Below, one piece after another: positions 5,698 to 6,036 of a DNA stretch of 6,036 bases. Both the position numbers and the translations under genes were made by a program. Origin of the DNA: an uncultured Acidimicrobiales bacterium (lineage in GTDB: Bacteria; Actinomycetota; Acidimicrobiia; Acidimicrobiales; SZUA-35); contig CALLIQ010000200.1 in the NCBI GenBank assembly GCA_938008925.1, forward strand, positions 1 to 6,036. Reading direction: 5' to 3'. The notes beneath the pieces were generated by a model. It worked only from the letters and a program-made list of their open reading frames with translations. It ran no database searches and had not been told where the DNA came from. Within the stretch, counting starts at the first letter, position 1; the number at the start of each line of letters is the position of its first letter.

Positions 5698-6036
5698 ATG
5701 ACCGATCTCGTGACACCCACCGCCTCGACGGGCAAGCGATCACCCTGGGACCTCACCCGAGACGAGCTGGGCGAGCTGCTTGCCGACCACCCGCGCTACC
5801 GCGTCGACCAAGTCTGGAAGGGCCTGTACGAGCGTGGCGTCACGCCCGATCAGCTCACCGAGCTCCCCGGCGCGCTGCGAGCCGAGCTGGCTGAGCGGCT
5901 CACGCCGTCGCTCGAGCTCGAGACGGAACAGCGCTCGTCGGATGGCTCGACGGTCAAGCAGCTCTGGACCGTCGAGGGCGGGTCGATCGAGACCGTCCTC
6001 ATGCACTACCCGAAGCGCTCAACCGTCTGCATCTCC
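5698..6036 (+). CDS. rlmN: RlmN, 23S rRNA/tRNA adenine-C2 methyltransferase (5' part only)
   Basis: This radical-SAM enzyme methylates C2 of A2503 in 23S rRNA and, in studied bacteria, A37 of some tRNAs. Only the first 113 residues are in the window. The N-terminal helical RNA-binding domain contains RYRVDQVWKGLYERGV (33-48), then QRSSDGSTVKQLW (78-90), and the start of the barrel reads SIETVLMHYPKRSTVCIS (96-113). Glu98 and Cys111 have the same 13-residue spacing as Glu105 and Cys118 of the E. coli enzyme. The CxxxCxxC iron-sulfur motif would come just past the window edge, so catalytic integrity cannot be judged. The ATG lies 13 nt after the mshD stop with only a weak ACGAG-like ribosome binding site, which suggests readthrough from mshD. 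The related resistance enzyme Cfr is unlikely in this housekeeping setting, though the diagnostic part is missing. Confidence 0.92.
   Translation, partial: MTDLVTPTASTGKRSPWDLTRDELGELLADHPRYRVDQVWKGLYERGVTPDQLTELPGALRAELAERLTPSLELETEQRSSDGSTVKQLWTVEGGSIETVLMHYPKRSTVCIS

Noticed and set aside
5681..5701. ATG overlapping the mshD stop as an rlmN start
   Set aside because: That frame reaches a stop after six codons. The RlmN frame begins at 5698.
4752..5756. Minus-strand open frame (334 codons) opposite mshD
   Set aside because: It is antisense to the clearly identified MshD and low in recognisable motifs. It could explain the minus-strand terminator only if it were real, which its composition does not support.

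Overview
This 6 kb window is a high-GC chromosomal segment of an actinobacterium. Three things point there: a mycothiol synthase gene (mycothiol is made only by Actinobacteria), strong G/C bias at third codon positions, and start codons placed directly downstream of TANNNT -10 boxes with no Shine-Dalgarno (leaderless transcripts, common in this phylum). A deep-branching lineage such as Acidimicrobiia is my guess. Part of the reason is that the HisA here looks like a canonical single-function enzyme rather than the bifunctional PriA of mycobacteria and streptomycetes. I cannot place the genus.

Left part (1-4242, minus strand): a tightly packed histidine operon in the order hisD-hisC-hisB-hisH-hisA. 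Consecutive genes overlap by 1 nt (hisD/hisC), overlap by 4 nt (hisC/hisB, hisH/hisA) or abut with no gap (hisB/hisH). Translational coupling is therefore expected. hisA runs off the left edge, so the operon probably continues with further his genes. Together the five enzymes cover ProFAR isomerisation (HisA), glutaminase supply for the IGP synthase (HisH), IGP dehydration (HisB), transamination (HisC) and the final two-step oxidation to histidine (HisD). Catalytic residues are intact in all five as far as they can be read.

Centre (about 4240-4310): a short divergent promoter region. It contains a perfect 10-bp palindrome whose two halves both read as a TACCGT -10 hexamer, one for leaderless hisD on the minus strand and one for a small plus-strand gene of 62 codons encoding a charged, helical protein of unknown function.

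Intergenic region 4497-4787: a very strong hairpin with a U-tract in the minus direction, although no protein gene lies upstream of it on that strand. Just before it, again in minus orientation, are two hairpins with C-rich loops that share a CCGCC core. I read this as a candidate small RNA gene of roughly 95 nt, and it is the most interesting item in the window.

Right part (4788-6036, plus strand): mshD (mycothiol synthase, leaderless), followed after 13 nt by the 5' part of rlmN (23S rRNA/tRNA adenine-C2 methyltransferase), which is cut by the window edge before its radical-SAM cysteine cluster. Apart from the possible small RNA, this is an ordinary housekeeping region. I see no mobile element, CRISPR array, tRNA or rRNA.
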